DNA from: Stentor coeruleus
Lineage: Eukaryota > Ciliophora > Heterotrichea > Heterotrichida > Stentoridae
Assembly (NCBI GenBank): GCA_001970955.1
Contig: MPUH01000007.1
Span: forward strand, 62,001-126,000
Reading direction: 5' to 3'
Length of the DNA stretch: 64,000 nt
This document shows positions 23,260 to 32,678 of this stretch, in pieces. Numbering within the stretch: position 1 is the stretch's first letter; every line of letters begins with the position of its first letter. Under the pieces are notes generated by a model. That model searched no databases. It was not told the DNA's origin and saw only the letters and a list, made by a program, of their open reading frames with translations. Position numbers and translations under genes: made by a program.

Positions 23260-23260
23260 N
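23260..23260. other. Assembly gap (single N)
   Basis: One N flanked by duplicated sequence. After it come 25 unmatched bases, then the second copy of the 74-bp repeat. This looks like a scaffold join of two contigs that actually overlap. Confidence 0.9.
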
Positions 23261-23285
23261 ATATACTTTTATAAACTAGGGATAA

Positions 23286-23359
23286 TTTTTTATTATGCCA
23301 AGCTTTAGATTCTGTTTATATTCAAATATAATCTTTAAGTCAGTTACTATAATAAACCT
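23286..23359. repeat. 74-bp direct repeat, copy 2, after N
   Basis: Exact second copy of 23186-23259. It ends 45 bp before the Myb start codon, so the Myb 5' leader is part of the duplicated or joined region. Confidence 0.9.
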
Positions 23360-23404
23360 TAATTTTTTATATCAAAACTTTCAGTTTTGATGCATAGCAT
23401 ATAA

Positions 23405-24076
23405 ATGTCAGAAGAACTATCAAAATCATCAAAATTTCCTATTAGACTCGAAGATGGTACATGGCTTGTACAATGCAAACTAGACCAGACCAGTCAAAAA
23501 TTTATCCCACTCCATGAGCCAATCGAAATAGAAAGCAAATCATTACAAAGAAATGAGTGGACAGAAGAAGAAGACAAACTACTTGAAGAGCTTATTTTGT
23601 TCAAAGGTTCTAAAAAGTGGACTAATATTGCAAATAAGCTTAACGATGTCTTCCATAATGGAGAAGCGTTTCGTTTAGGTAAACATTGTCGAGAAAGGTG
23701 GCTAAATCATCTAGACCCAAGTCTTAAAAAAAGTGAATGGACTCCTGAAGAAGATGAGGTAATTTTAACAAATCAAGCTAAAATCGGGAATAAATGGAGT
23801 ATTATATCGAAATTACTCCCTGGGAGGACAGAAAATCAGGTGAAAAATCGATGGAAGAGTATTTTAAGGAAAGCATCAAAATGGATTAGAAATGGGATTA
23901 GTGGGATTAAAGTTGAATGGGGAGGGGAAGTTGGATGTGGGGAAGGGAGTGATTGTGGAGAGGTTTATGAGGATATGAGCAAAAAATGCGTTCAAAATAC
24001 TTGTTGTGAACTTGAAAATGAAATGCAAGCCATTTATTTTGACTATTTGGATTCGCCGTCTTACTTTTATACGTAG
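23405..24076 (+). CDS. Two-repeat Myb (R2R3-type) DNA-binding protein
   Basis: 223 residues. Residues about 51-105 are the first Myb repeat (NEWTEEEDKLLEELILFKGSKKWTNIANKL...GKHCRERWLNHLDP). Residues about 110-160 are the second (SEWTPEEDEVILTNQAKIGNKWSIISKLLPGRTENQVKNRWKSIL). The spaced Trp residues and the recognition helices CRERW and NQVKNRW are all present, so sequence-specific DNA binding is expected. The first repeat carries a short insertion (DVFHNGEAFRLG) before its third helix. The C-terminus has several Cys and Gly (GGEVGCGEGSDCGEV) and no known activation domain. It probably acts as a nuclear transcription regulator. Confidence 0.93.
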   Translation: MSEELSKSSKFPIRLEDGTWLVQCKLDQTSQKFIPLHEPIEIESKSLQRNEWTEEEDKLLEELILFKGSKKWTNIANKLNDVFHNGEAFRLGKHCRERWLNHLDPSLKKSEWTPEEDEVILTNQAKIGNKWSIISKLLPGRTENQVKNRWKSILRKASKWIRNGISGIKVEWGGEVGCGEGSDCGEVYEDMSKKCVQNTCCELENEMQAIYFDYLDSPSYFYT

Positions 24077-24234
24077 TATGCGATAGTAAATAATTGGTTT
24101 ATTATTTTATTGGAAATTTTAAGATTTTTGGAGTTTGTTTATGGTTAGATGTAGATTGGAATAGGATGATTATATGTTTAGAAATAAGATAGGATTTAGG
24201 AGATAGATAAAGAATAAAATATGGGAGTAAAATT

Positions 24235-24326
24235 TTTTTGATGATGATATTAGAAAATAGATTTATGTGTTAAGATTACACTTATTATTATTATTTTTAT
24301 CAAGATAACTCATATGATATTTATCT
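24235..24326. repeat. Direct repeat, short allele, before N
   Basis: 92 bp matching 24328-24444, except that it lacks 25 bp and has a single TTAAGATT where the other copy has two. It ends at the N at 24327. Confidence 0.9.
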
Positions 24327-24327
24327 N
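24327..24327. other. Assembly gap (single N)
   Basis: Second single-N join, again between two copies of the same sequence. Confidence 0.9.
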
Positions 24328-24444
24328 TTTTTGATGATGATATTAGAAAATAGATTTATGTGTTAAGATTTGCTAAGGTAATATTTTTTAAGATTACACT
24401 TATTATTATTATTTTTATCAAGATAACTCATATGATATTTATCT
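24328..24444. repeat. Direct repeat, long allele, after N
   Basis: 117 bp. Same sequence as 24235-24326 plus a 25-bp segment bounded by the 8-bp direct repeat TTAAGATT. The two copies behave like two versions of one locus placed side by side. Confidence 0.88.
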
Positions 24445-25443
24445 TCAAAACTTGTACAGGACTTAGTCTTATATCCTGATTTACAGCATCTAAACATAAA
24501 AGCTAGAGTTCTCATAGTATACAAAATGATAGATTTTATACTGATCATCTAATCTCCTATCATTAATAGTTTGGCTGTTATATTTTTTCTTAGTATAACA
24601 CTTATTAGCTGTATATCCTTTTCTAAGACATATATAATAGTTTAATATATTTTCGATTTTAAGAAAAGACTGATGAAATTTTAGTTAAATGCGCATTCCT
24701 TAGCTTAATAGTCCGACTTATTACTATTTGAACATATCAAAACTTTAAAATTTTACTTTTCAACTAATATTGAGGGATTATATTTCTTTAACAAAGGATT
24801 ATTTTACTGAGGATTCCCAGTTCTTACACAGACAATATTTCTGAGAACATTACCTATTATTTTATAAAATATATAGTCAGTTTTGTTATAAGCTTATTAT
24901 AGATAAATTGCACATCAAGAAAATATAAGATTTTTAGATTGCTGAACTATTTCTTCATCATGATCTTCTAAAAAATTACCCCTCCAACTTAATTTTTTGC
25001 TTCACAATCTTTAGCTGCAAGTCTTAGACAATAATATTATCCACAATTGTTAGATATTATTTAATCTTTGATTAATATAAATTACTGATTTTAAGATTAC
25101 TTAAACTTTATCAGAGGTTTGACTTTTTTTTTCTCAATAGTATCTTTAGTGATTTTAGATTTAATATTTTAATTTTTTATCCTCTTATGATTTTATATTA
25201 TGTTATTAAGCATATCTTATATCTTCAATCTTATATTTTATATCTAATATCAAAATTCCTTTAATTCCTAAATCCAATATCTTAAGCCTCCATTTAATTT
25301 CTAATATGAAAATTTTAAAAATCATTAAAACTCGCCACTTCCTAAAATTTTCACTCACTATAAACTCCTCTTCCCACAATCCAATTTTTTCATGTAAAAC
25401 CCTAATACAAAAATTTAAAATCCGTAAATTAAATAATCGTTAA

Positions 25444-27522
25444 ATGGTGAATTCCCTCAGTACTACCCTTATAAGTATCTTTGGTGCTCCAACATCAAGT
25501 CAAATAGAACAAGTAATCTCTGACCAAAAATCATATCTAAAGCCAAACGAAGCTGTAGTAACAACTTTCGATCTTTCCCCATCATTCATAATTTTTAATA
25601 TCCTAACTGAAAACAATCTTATAGCAACAGGAACTTTATACATACAAAACATACCTAATTCCACAGCCCAAACACTATGGCTTAGGTGTAAAGATGCTTT
25701 AAATACATCAAGAGATATCAAAATAAAAATAACTGTCTTAAAAAATAGTACCGATAATCAAAATGATGAATGTCCTTATTTAACACTTTTATCATCAGGA
25801 AAAGCAGATGATCTTATATCAAAAAGACTTGAAGAAAGATTAAGTCGCTGTGAGAAAAAAGTTATGAAAATCAATTTTGAACCTGATGCCCCACCAAGAT
25901 TAGGTGTAGAAATAAAAAATTATGAAGCTGAAAATTTAGTTGATCTCGACAGTGGGCGTTTAGAAAGTATAGGCGGGGATCAGATTAAAAAACAAGTTAA
26001 AATTTTGTCTGAAGAAATTAAGAAAATAGGTTTAAATCCAGTTCAAGAGCACCGAAATGAACTGAGAAACCAAGTCAGAGAACGAGTTGATCAACAAGAA
26101 AACTTTGAAAAATACACTGAAAATGCTGTTTCAGACATAACTAAACTTATAAGCGAAATGTGGAGACAAGAAGAACAAAGGACAAAAATCATGCAAAATA
26201 TCATGGAAGAAGAAAATAAAATCAGAGAAAATACAATAGAAATCGACACTTTAAAAGATCAGTTATCAAGTCTTCAAAAAAATACTCTAATGATGAAAGC
26301 TTTAAGAATCCGCTATAGAGATTTAGAAAATTTATATGAAAATGAAGGAAAATTCTTAGAAGATAGTCACAAAGCTAGAAATGCTTTAAATAAAAAATTT
26401 GAAGAAGCTAAAAATGCTGCTAATAACGCTAGAAATGAACATGGGAAACTTGTTGAAAAACTAAATAAAGAATCTGAAGAATATTATGAAAAACTTAAAT
26501 CAGTGTCAGTAAACGAGAAAAGTTTAATTGAAAATTGTCAGGATTTAAAAAATGCTCTTTCAGAACTAAAAGTAAAACTTGCTGATAAAAGTTTAGCTGA
26601 TTCTCCTGATGTATCTTTAGCTTCAAATGATAGATACACATGTATTTCAAAACTCCAATCCTTACAAACAGAAGCTTTTGAACATGATCAAGAGTCAAAA
26701 CTTAAATACAAATCTGCTATTGACCAAAAACATACAAGTTATGAAACTCTGATTTCTTTATATAGAAACCTTGAAAACCAATCACAATTATGTTATAGTA
26801 AACATTTAGAAAATTACTTAAATTCAAATGAACTAACATTTTTAGAACAATCTTGTTGTATTCAAGGAGATATTTCTAATCTAACTGAATCTTTGACCAA
26901 ATTCCTAAAATTTTATTCATTATCAAACAAATCGGCATTAGTATATTTAAATAGTACAAGTAGTCAGATACTTAAAGAAACTGATAATATTAAAGACCAA
27001 TGTAACAAAATCAATGAAATCATGAATTGTGTTGTTGAAAAAGATTCAGAAACTGATAGAATCAAAGCTGTTATGGGGGAAATCAAACTTCGTCATCCAC
27101 CTTATATACCAAAACTTGATGATCCTATTGATGTAGCGCTTTTTGAGTTTATAAAATCATGTGAAGAACCTATTCCGATACCTTTTACTAGAGAAGAATA
27201 TGGGGTTTATTTGTTTGGGACAAAAAGAATATTCTTGAAATTAGAAAATGGGAATATTGTTATAAGAGTTGGAGGTGGGTTTACAAGTATTCAGAATTTT
27301 ATTGAAATTTATACACCGATTGAACTTCAAAGACAGGAAGAAGTTGTTGAAGATGCTAATCCACAGTTTAAATCATCACAGGCAAGATTTACTCAATCAC
27401 CACAGAAAGGTATGTCACCGCAAAGGGCTGCTAGGATTATACAAGGAGCAGTTGAAGTTGGAGTGTCAGGAACTCCATTTAAATCTTTGTCTCCATTTAG
27501 AAAAACTCCTAACAAAAAGTAA
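25444..27522 (+). CDS. Coiled-coil protein with GAS2-like C-terminal domain
   Basis: 692 residues. The first 130 residues are beta-rich and resemble a C2-like or Ig-like module (EAVVTTFDLSPSFIIFNILT...LIATGTLYIQNIP). Residues about 180-400 are mainly coiled coil (EEENKIRENTIEIDTLKDQLSSLQK). Near the C-terminus, about 581-625, YGVYLFGTKRIFLKLENG is followed by IVIRVGGGFTSIQNFIE. The IRVGGG...F pattern is characteristic of the GAS2/GAR microtubule-binding domain. A basic tail (SPFRKTPNKK) follows. This suggests a microtubule-associated protein of the cortex or ciliature (inference). The zinc-binding details of GAR could not be verified by eye, so the call rests mainly on that motif. Confidence 0.7.
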   Translation: MVNSLSTTLISIFGAPTSSQIEQVISDQKSYLKPNEAVVTTFDLSPSFIIFNILTENNLIATGTLYIQNIPNSTAQTLWLRCKDALNTSRDIKIKITVLKNSTDNQNDECPYLTLLSSGKADDLISKRLEERLSRCEKKVMKINFEPDAPPRLGVEIKNYEAENLVDLDSGRLESIGGDQIKKQVKILSEEIKKIGLNPVQEHRNELRNQVRERVDQQENFEKYTENAVSDITKLISEMWRQEEQRTKIMQNIMEEENKIRENTIEIDTLKDQLSSLQKNTLMMKALRIRYRDLENLYENEGKFLEDSHKARNALNKKFEEAKNAANNARNEHGKLVEKLNKESEEYYEKLKSVSVNEKSLIENCQDLKNALSELKVKLADKSLADSPDVSLASNDRYTCISKLQSLQTEAFEHDQESKLKYKSAIDQKHTSYETLISLYRNLENQSQLCYSKHLENYLNSNELTFLEQSCCIQGDISNLTESLTKFLKFYSLSNKSALVYLNSTSSQILKETDNIKDQCNKINEIMNCVVEKDSETDRIKAVMGEIKLRHPPYIPKLDDPIDVALFEFIKSCEEPIPIPFTREEYGVYLFGTKRIFLKLENGNIVIRVGGGFTSIQNFIEIYTPIELQRQEEVVEDANPQFKSSQARFTQSPQKGMSPQRAARIIQGAVEVGVSGTPFKSLSPFRKTPNKK

Positions 27523-27587
27523 GCATTTTAGATAAAAATTTTTACACCTAAATAATGCTATGAAAATTATTGTATAAATCCTAGAAT

Positions 27588-28223
27588 CTAGCTTTGTGGC
27601 TCATTACGGGTTGCTGAGAGGACAGGCTGGGGGATGAAAGTTTGGATCTTCATTTTTTTCAACGCCAAAAAGTGTGGGTTGGTAGAATTCCTAAGCAAGG
27701 CCCTGGTGTTAACTTGATACGTTAATGAATTTCCCTCAGGGGATCTAAGCTTTTTTATTGAATTCTTATAAAAACTTATTATTTTCCCTGGGTGTAAGGG
27801 TTTTTTAACAACACAATTCAATCCTAAAACATCTTTGCGTTTGTTAGATTCTGGTATAAACATAGCAAGTGCATTAGTGTCTTTAAAATTTGGCTTTTTT
27901 TTAAAAATGTTTGATGTTGAACACGCTGATTTATTATGGAATCGGGTTTGACTACTAAAAGCAGTAGTCAGATTTCGGTTACTTGGCGTTGGATATCGTG
28001 AAAGAGTTGGTTTATGATAAATACTTGCATTACTCAAACTTTGGAGCTTAGAAAAAGGTTCATGATTAGATTTACAAGACCCTTCAGGAGTTTTGCCTAG
28101 AAAATTCTCAGGAGTAAAGTTTGTGTATATAATTGTAACTCTTTGGTGACACTTTTCGGGAAAACTAAAGTTTTTAACAGAAAGCCATTCCCCTGAAGAA
28201 TTAGTTTCGTTCGTTTTCCGCAT
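27588..28223 (-). CDS. Unknown basic protein
   Basis: 211 residues, ATG at 28223, TAG stop. It is rich in Ser, Asn, Lys and Pro, with scattered Phe, and is probably disordered. No signal peptide, membrane segment, coiled coil or known motif. Evidence for a real gene: an uninterrupted frame with mixed composition, a convergent partner 65 bp away, and T/G-rich + strand sequence on its 5' side as for other minus-strand genes. The product could be lineage-specific. Confidence 0.55.
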   Translation of the reverse strand: MRKTNETNSSGEWLSVKNFSFPEKCHQRVTIIYTNFTPENFLGKTPEGSCKSNHEPFSKLQSLSNASIYHKPTLSRYPTPSNRNLTTAFSSQTRFHNKSACSTSNIFKKKPNFKDTNALAMFIPESNKRKDVLGLNCVVKKPLHPGKIISFYKNSIKKLRSPEGNSLTYQVNTRALLRNSTNPHFLALKKMKIQTFIPQPVLSATRNEPQS

Positions 28224-28921
28224 GTTGATTATAACTTTTAATACAATTCATTATATAATTTAATAACTTAATATATGAGATATTATTGATATTTAAAGAA
28301 AGATAATGATTTATATTGGGTTTGTTATTTGACAGGAAAAAGATTTTAAGTTTTTATTAATAATAAAGATAAAATTAATGTTAATTTTATGTATGATATA
28401 AAAAAATAGAATTAAGATATATGTTTTGTGGGATATAGATTTTTAAATAGAAAATATGGATTGGATTTTTACTTGATTGATGTGAAAATTTTGATATGGA
28501 TGGTTTTAAAAGTTTTGATTTGAAAATTTAGAGTAAAAGAAATAACACTATATTAGCGGGATTATCAATAATAACAATATATACTATATTATTTGCATTT
28601 AATATCATAAAATATCATACATAAAAATCTCTATAAATTTCAATAATTTCTTAAAGTTCTCATCTCATCATTCTTTCAAGCTTTTTACAACTATCCTATT
28701 AACCCAATTTATTTTCCCAAACAGCCCTCACATAATCTACCAAACAAACAAAAAATAAAGTCCCAACACTACAAGGAGAACAATTACAAATCATTAAGTC
28801 TCATCTTAAAATAAAAACTACTAAATCACAACATTCTCATTAGCCCATATCTCATAAAATTAATTCGACTAATTATACTACAAAAACCTTAATACAAACT
28901 CTTAATAAAGCTAATATAATC
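28224..28921. promoter_or_regulatory. Divergent intergenic region with skew switch
   Basis: 698 bp between two divergent genes. About 28224-28550 is T/G- and AT-rich on the + strand; from about 28610 to 28921 it is A/C-rich. No ORF or RNA gene was seen. Confidence 0.4.
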
Positions 28922-30727
28922 ATGAATGAAAACATCATCTTATATGCTATTTTTGACTTAATCCCAGCTTGGTACAGTCTTTACTCTCTCAACCGTATCA
29001 GAAGACATTGGCGTGATGGTAAAGAGCATATTCCAAGAATATTCCCTAAGGTGTTGATTCTAAAATTCCTTATAGCTTTAGCTATTTCTCTTTTTACAAT
29101 AGTCCAAACGATTAGTATCATGTCACAAAGTTTAGTTGTTAAGATATTCTTTATAACATTTTCAGTCTCTTGGATTATAAGCTCAATTATGCTCATATTC
29201 GAATTCACTCAAAAACTTGTTATGCGTTGGGCTGGACATAGAGGTTTTTGGATACTATCATTTATTGAATGGTCTTTACTAACTTTTTTAAATCTTGAGT
29301 ACCATATGACAAGTTTTATGAAAGATATTTTCATTCCTAGAATTACGCTTTTTTGTATTTGTACTGGTTTGAACTTTGTATTAGCAATTTTTGCTATAAC
29401 TAAGCCTAATGAATTTCATGTATCACCTACCAGAATTGATAAACCGCTTATGAGATCGACTAGGAATTCTATTGTGATAATTCAGAGTTTTTTTGATAAA
29501 TTTTCAATAAAAATAAGGGATTACAAGATTAAAAATACGGAGTTTGCTTCTGTTATTGTTTATAACACGTGTGTTGAGATTGAAGGTGTTGTGCATGTTG
29601 TTAAGAAAACTTATAAGGATTTCCAGCAGCTGGACAATTTGATTAAAATGATTTTTCCGGAAAAAAATTTTCCTCGTATTGAAATTCCTGTTTTGCCAAA
29701 CTTTTTTCTTGGGAGAATGACAACTGAAGAAAAAATGGACCAGATGAATTTGTATTTAGCTAAAATTTGTTGTGTTGACTTTTTTAATGAAGACACTCTT
29801 GATTTTTTTGAAATCGAAGGGTTTAATCGAGAAAAAATACTAAAACTTCGGAATGATGTTATGGAAGCTGCTGATGTTTTAAAATTTGTTGATAGTGGAG
29901 AAACTGGGTTTATTGATTTATCACTTATAAACCATGAGCAAGCTGGGAGATCTTTTGCAGAATATTTAAGTACAAAAACTATACGTTCACTTAAGTTTGT
30001 AGAGGTTAAAGTTACTCTTAATATTGAAAATGATGATCGAGTTAGTTATTCAATATTATCTCAATGCAGTTTAGGTGAAAGGCAAATTAAAAAATCATTT
30101 AAAGATTTTTTAAATCTCCATAAAGACCTAAAGAAAAAAATCAGCTTAGAAATTTTACCAAAACTTCCAAAGAAATCTTATTTCAAACTTGTAAGCAAAA
30201 TGGATTTAAAAGCTCTTGAGATTAAAAAGAAAAAACTTGAGAAGTATTTGATTTATCTTTTAAATGACCCTGCTTTTCACGCATTCGAATTATTTGAATT
30301 TATAGGTTATACAAAAAATCTTAAAGAACTATGGAGTTTTAAAGGGGTAACATATGAAATAGTCCCTCCGATTGAATGGGAAACTGATATAAGCGAAATG
30401 GAAAGTATACTTTTTATTATAACAGTAAAGAAAATTATATCAGAAAACCATTCATATACCTGGCAAACAAAGCGGACCTATAAATCATTTGAATATCTCA
30501 ATAAACTGTTAATAAAACGTTTACAAAGCCCTTACCTTAAAGACTTTTACAAATACCTCAATATAGAAATCCCAGTCTCCTGGCCTATAATCCCTGAAAA
30601 TACTATAGGCCTAAACAGCAGTTTGGAAAAAGTTTGTAGCGATCTCGAAAATTTCATGGATAAAATACTGAAAACTCCTTTAATAGAAGAAGCTTATGCA
30701 TTAACAACATTTCTAAATGACATTTAA
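28922..30727 (+). CDS. Multi-pass membrane protein with three PX domains
   Basis: 601 residues. Residues about 5-165 contain roughly five hydrophobic segments (ILKFLIALAISLFTIVQTIS, VKIFFITFSVSWIISSIMLIF, GFWILSFIEWSLLTFLN, ITLFCICTGLNFVLAIFAI), an arrangement like a small polytopic bundle. Three PX-like phosphoinositide-binding modules follow: about 195-300 (KKTYKDFQQLDNLIKMIFPE, PVLPNFFLGRMTTEEKMDQM), about 355-465 (KKSFKDFLNLHKDLKKKI, LPKLPKKSYFK...LEKYLIYLLNDPAF) and about 475-601 (KRTYKSFEYLNKLLIKRL). Each keeps the F-x-x-L core, and the first two also keep the Pro-rich loop. PX domains recruit proteins to PI3P-containing endosomes; having three on a membrane-embedded protein suggests tethering between membranes (inference). 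Confidence 0.78.
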   Translation: MNENIILYAIFDLIPAWYSLYSLNRIRRHWRDGKEHIPRIFPKVLILKFLIALAISLFTIVQTISIMSQSLVVKIFFITFSVSWIISSIMLIFEFTQKLVMRWAGHRGFWILSFIEWSLLTFLNLEYHMTSFMKDIFIPRITLFCICTGLNFVLAIFAITKPNEFHVSPTRIDKPLMRSTRNSIVIIQSFFDKFSIKIRDYKIKNTEFASVIVYNTCVEIEGVVHVVKKTYKDFQQLDNLIKMIFPEKNFPRIEIPVLPNFFLGRMTTEEKMDQMNLYLAKICCVDFFNEDTLDFFEIEGFNREKILKLRNDVMEAADVLKFVDSGETGFIDLSLINHEQAGRSFAEYLSTKTIRSLKFVEVKVTLNIENDDRVSYSILSQCSLGERQIKKSFKDFLNLHKDLKKKISLEILPKLPKKSYFKLVSKMDLKALEIKKKKLEKYLIYLLNDPAFHAFELFEFIGYTKNLKELWSFKGVTYEIVPPIEWETDISEMESILFIITVKKIISENHSYTWQTKRTYKSFEYLNKLLIKRLQSPYLKDFYKYLNIEIPVSWPIIPENTIGLNSSLEKVCSDLENFMDKILKTPLIEEAYALTTFLNDI

Positions 30728-30867
30728 ATCATTATATAAAAAAACTCTTCTTTAATCTCTTCTAACAACTTTATCTTGCATATAAAATTCCTTTCTATTA
30801 TATATAAAAATCTTCTCATCTTTTTTATACAAAAAAAAGTATAAAATTTCGAACTAAATAATTTTTA

Positions 30868-31392
30868 TTAGTTACCCGTATAATCATACTCAGCTCTAAC
30901 ATGCATAATAAGTTTATCTTCTACAAAGAAGAAACTATCTGACTTAGTCTCATACGGATTACCAACCATATCAATAACCATATCTTTAGGCAAAGCAGGC
31001 AGATCATATATAAACTCATGAGAATTCACAGAATTAGGCATCATGAAATCTATAGTAAAGTCATAACTTTGCAACAAATTTTGTCTGAAATAATGTCGTT
31101 CAATCATCCTAAAGTTTGATGCAGGCAAAGACCCTACAGAAAAATGAATCGATGTGCCTAAGCTTCGTAATAAAAGAAATTCTGGTGGGAATGAATATTG
31201 GATAAGCCGAGTATCCTCAGTTGCTTCCTCGAAATCTCTTTCTATTTCAAATAAACATCGATTATTCTCTATATCTCGAATTCTGAAGCTTCCAAAGCGT
31301 ATGTCGTAGATGTTATCTGAAAGGCTACATAAAAAATCGTTGCAGGCCTCAGTGAATCCGAGGACAGTCTCTGGAGTAATGCTTTGCTGCAT
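30868..31392 (-). CDS. UNC119: UNC119 lipid-binding chaperone
   Basis: 174 residues, ATG at 31392, TAA stop. It matches the UNC119 branch of the PDE6-delta/UNC119/RhoGDI immunoglobulin-like sandwich over its length: NIYDIRFGSFRIRDIENNRCLFEI, YSFPPEFLLLRSLGTSIHFSVG, NFRMIERHYFRQNLLQSYDF, HEFIYDLPALP and PYETKSDSFFFVEDKLIMHVRAEYDY. UNC119 proteins hold the myristoyl group of N-terminal Gly proteins in a hydrophobic cavity and deliver them to cilia, with release by ARL3-GTP. Two predicted myristoylated proteins (the MORN proteins at 10037 and 47285) lie in the same window. The long N-terminal extension of animal UNC119 is absent, as in other protists. Confidence 0.95.
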   Translation of the reverse strand: MQQSITPETVLGFTEACNDFLCSLSDNIYDIRFGSFRIRDIENNRCLFEIERDFEEATEDTRLIQYSFPPEFLLLRSLGTSIHFSVGSLPASNFRMIERHYFRQNLLQSYDFTIDFMMPNSVNSHEFIYDLPALPKDMVIDMVGNPYETKSDSFFFVEDKLIMHVRAEYDYTGN

Positions 31393-32678
31393 TTTTATAT
31401 CTATTGAAACATTTTACTATAGATTTTACTAAATGATATAAGATGAATTTAGATTTGGTTAAGGGGAATAATTAGGATTTATGGGATAAATTATGCTTTT
31501 AGACCTTTTAGGGAAAGCTTGAGTTAAGGGTTTTGATGAAATTGGTGATAGATAATTTTATATGGATGAGGAGAAGATTTATTGGCATTTTTGTGTTAAG
31601 GATTTTTTGATATGTTTATGTAGATTTATTAAAAAAAATTGGAAGATTAATTTGGAAAAAGATTTAAATAAAGCTAAAAAATTAGGTATTTATTTTATTT
31701 GGAAAATAGTTAGATAAGTATTCCTGTATTTATAATTATAAACAATACTATTAACCTATAAAAAGTTTTTATATTCATAATAACTATATGATCTATATCT
31801 TTCATTAAGAGTATTTTTACTTATCTCTTTATACATTACCTTTAAATAGCATTCATATAAAATCAATCTTACAATTCTTAAAAATATTATTATAATCTAA
31901 ACTATAATTACTTATTTCTTCATCTCTAAACTATATTACCTTTATTATTCCTATTGAATATTAACTATATTAATTCTTATAAGCTTATTAGTCTTTGAAA
32001 ATTATAAATCTCAGTATTAAAATAATCGCAAATATATACTTAAGTGTAGTTGCTGGAATAGCTTATTTGATAATTGTCATCAAGTTTATTGGAGGGATAG
32101 CGTATTTAATTGATGAGAAGTGTTTTCAAAAATATAAAATCACGTAAATAAAACAATAATAAATAAACTTAGATATATGATATAGTTATAATATTGATTA
32201 AAACAATCAAATATACGAAAAACTAAGCAAATTTTATAAGATAATTTTACAAAGATCAAAATATTTTTATATATAATCCTAAAGTTAAAATTATTACATA
32301 AGCTTTATAAGATAGAGATTTAACTTTATTTAAAATAATCAAATCTTCGAAAAATGATCCTAAACTCCTCAGGGAAAAATATTTTTTACAAAATATGCAT
32401 TTTGCACCTCAGATATAAAATAATTTTAAAGCAATTGAAAGTAATCATCTTTTAAATTAAATCAATCCTTTTATCATAGAAAATTCTAGTAAATTATCCC
32501 TAAATAATATATCTTATTTAAGCACATATAATTTTCCAAAAATGAATCCTAATGAGTCTATAAGCATCTCTTAATAATATATTCATATCATAGTTACCTT
32601 TTCCAATCATAATTTCTGTTTTCACTTAGTCCAAACTGCATTTTTTTAATAAGCCTAAGGGTAAATAATATAGAATAA
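31393..32678. promoter_or_regulatory. Divergent intergenic region with gene remnant
   Basis: Lies between UNC119 (-) and chitin synthase (+). The left third is T/G-rich and the right two thirds AT- and A/C-rich. The only structured content I found is the chitin-synthase-like remnant at about 31992-32147. Confidence 0.45.
31992..32147 (+). pseudogene. Remnant of a chitin synthase 3' end
   Basis: An open stretch with no ATG near its start, ending in TAA. It includes VAGIAYLIIVIKFIGG followed by IAYLIDEKCF. The intact chitin synthase downstream has, near its own C-terminus, LVAYFIISIKFIGG followed by LFYVFDEWCC. The DNA segment ATCAAGTTTATTGGAGG is identical in both (about 32079 and 35092). The rest of a chitin synthase is missing upstream. 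I read it as the surviving last transmembrane helix and tail of an old duplicate. An alternative is a tiny membrane peptide gene, but there is no start codon in a sensible place. Confidence 0.7.

Larger units (their letters stand above)
24077..25443. other. Non-coding region with assembly join
   Basis: T/G-rich just after the Myb stop, then AT-rich with no credible ORF (a 61-codon minus-strand ORF at 24363-24548 is low-complexity Lys/Asn). It contains the N at 24327. From about 25240 the + strand becomes A/C-rich ahead of the GAS2-like gene. No tRNA-like or snRNA-like sequence was seen. Confidence 0.5.

Noticed and set aside
24363-24548. 61-codon minus-strand ORF
   Set aside because: Low-complexity Lys/Asn/Tyr sequence in the middle of an assembly join; no leader and no motif.
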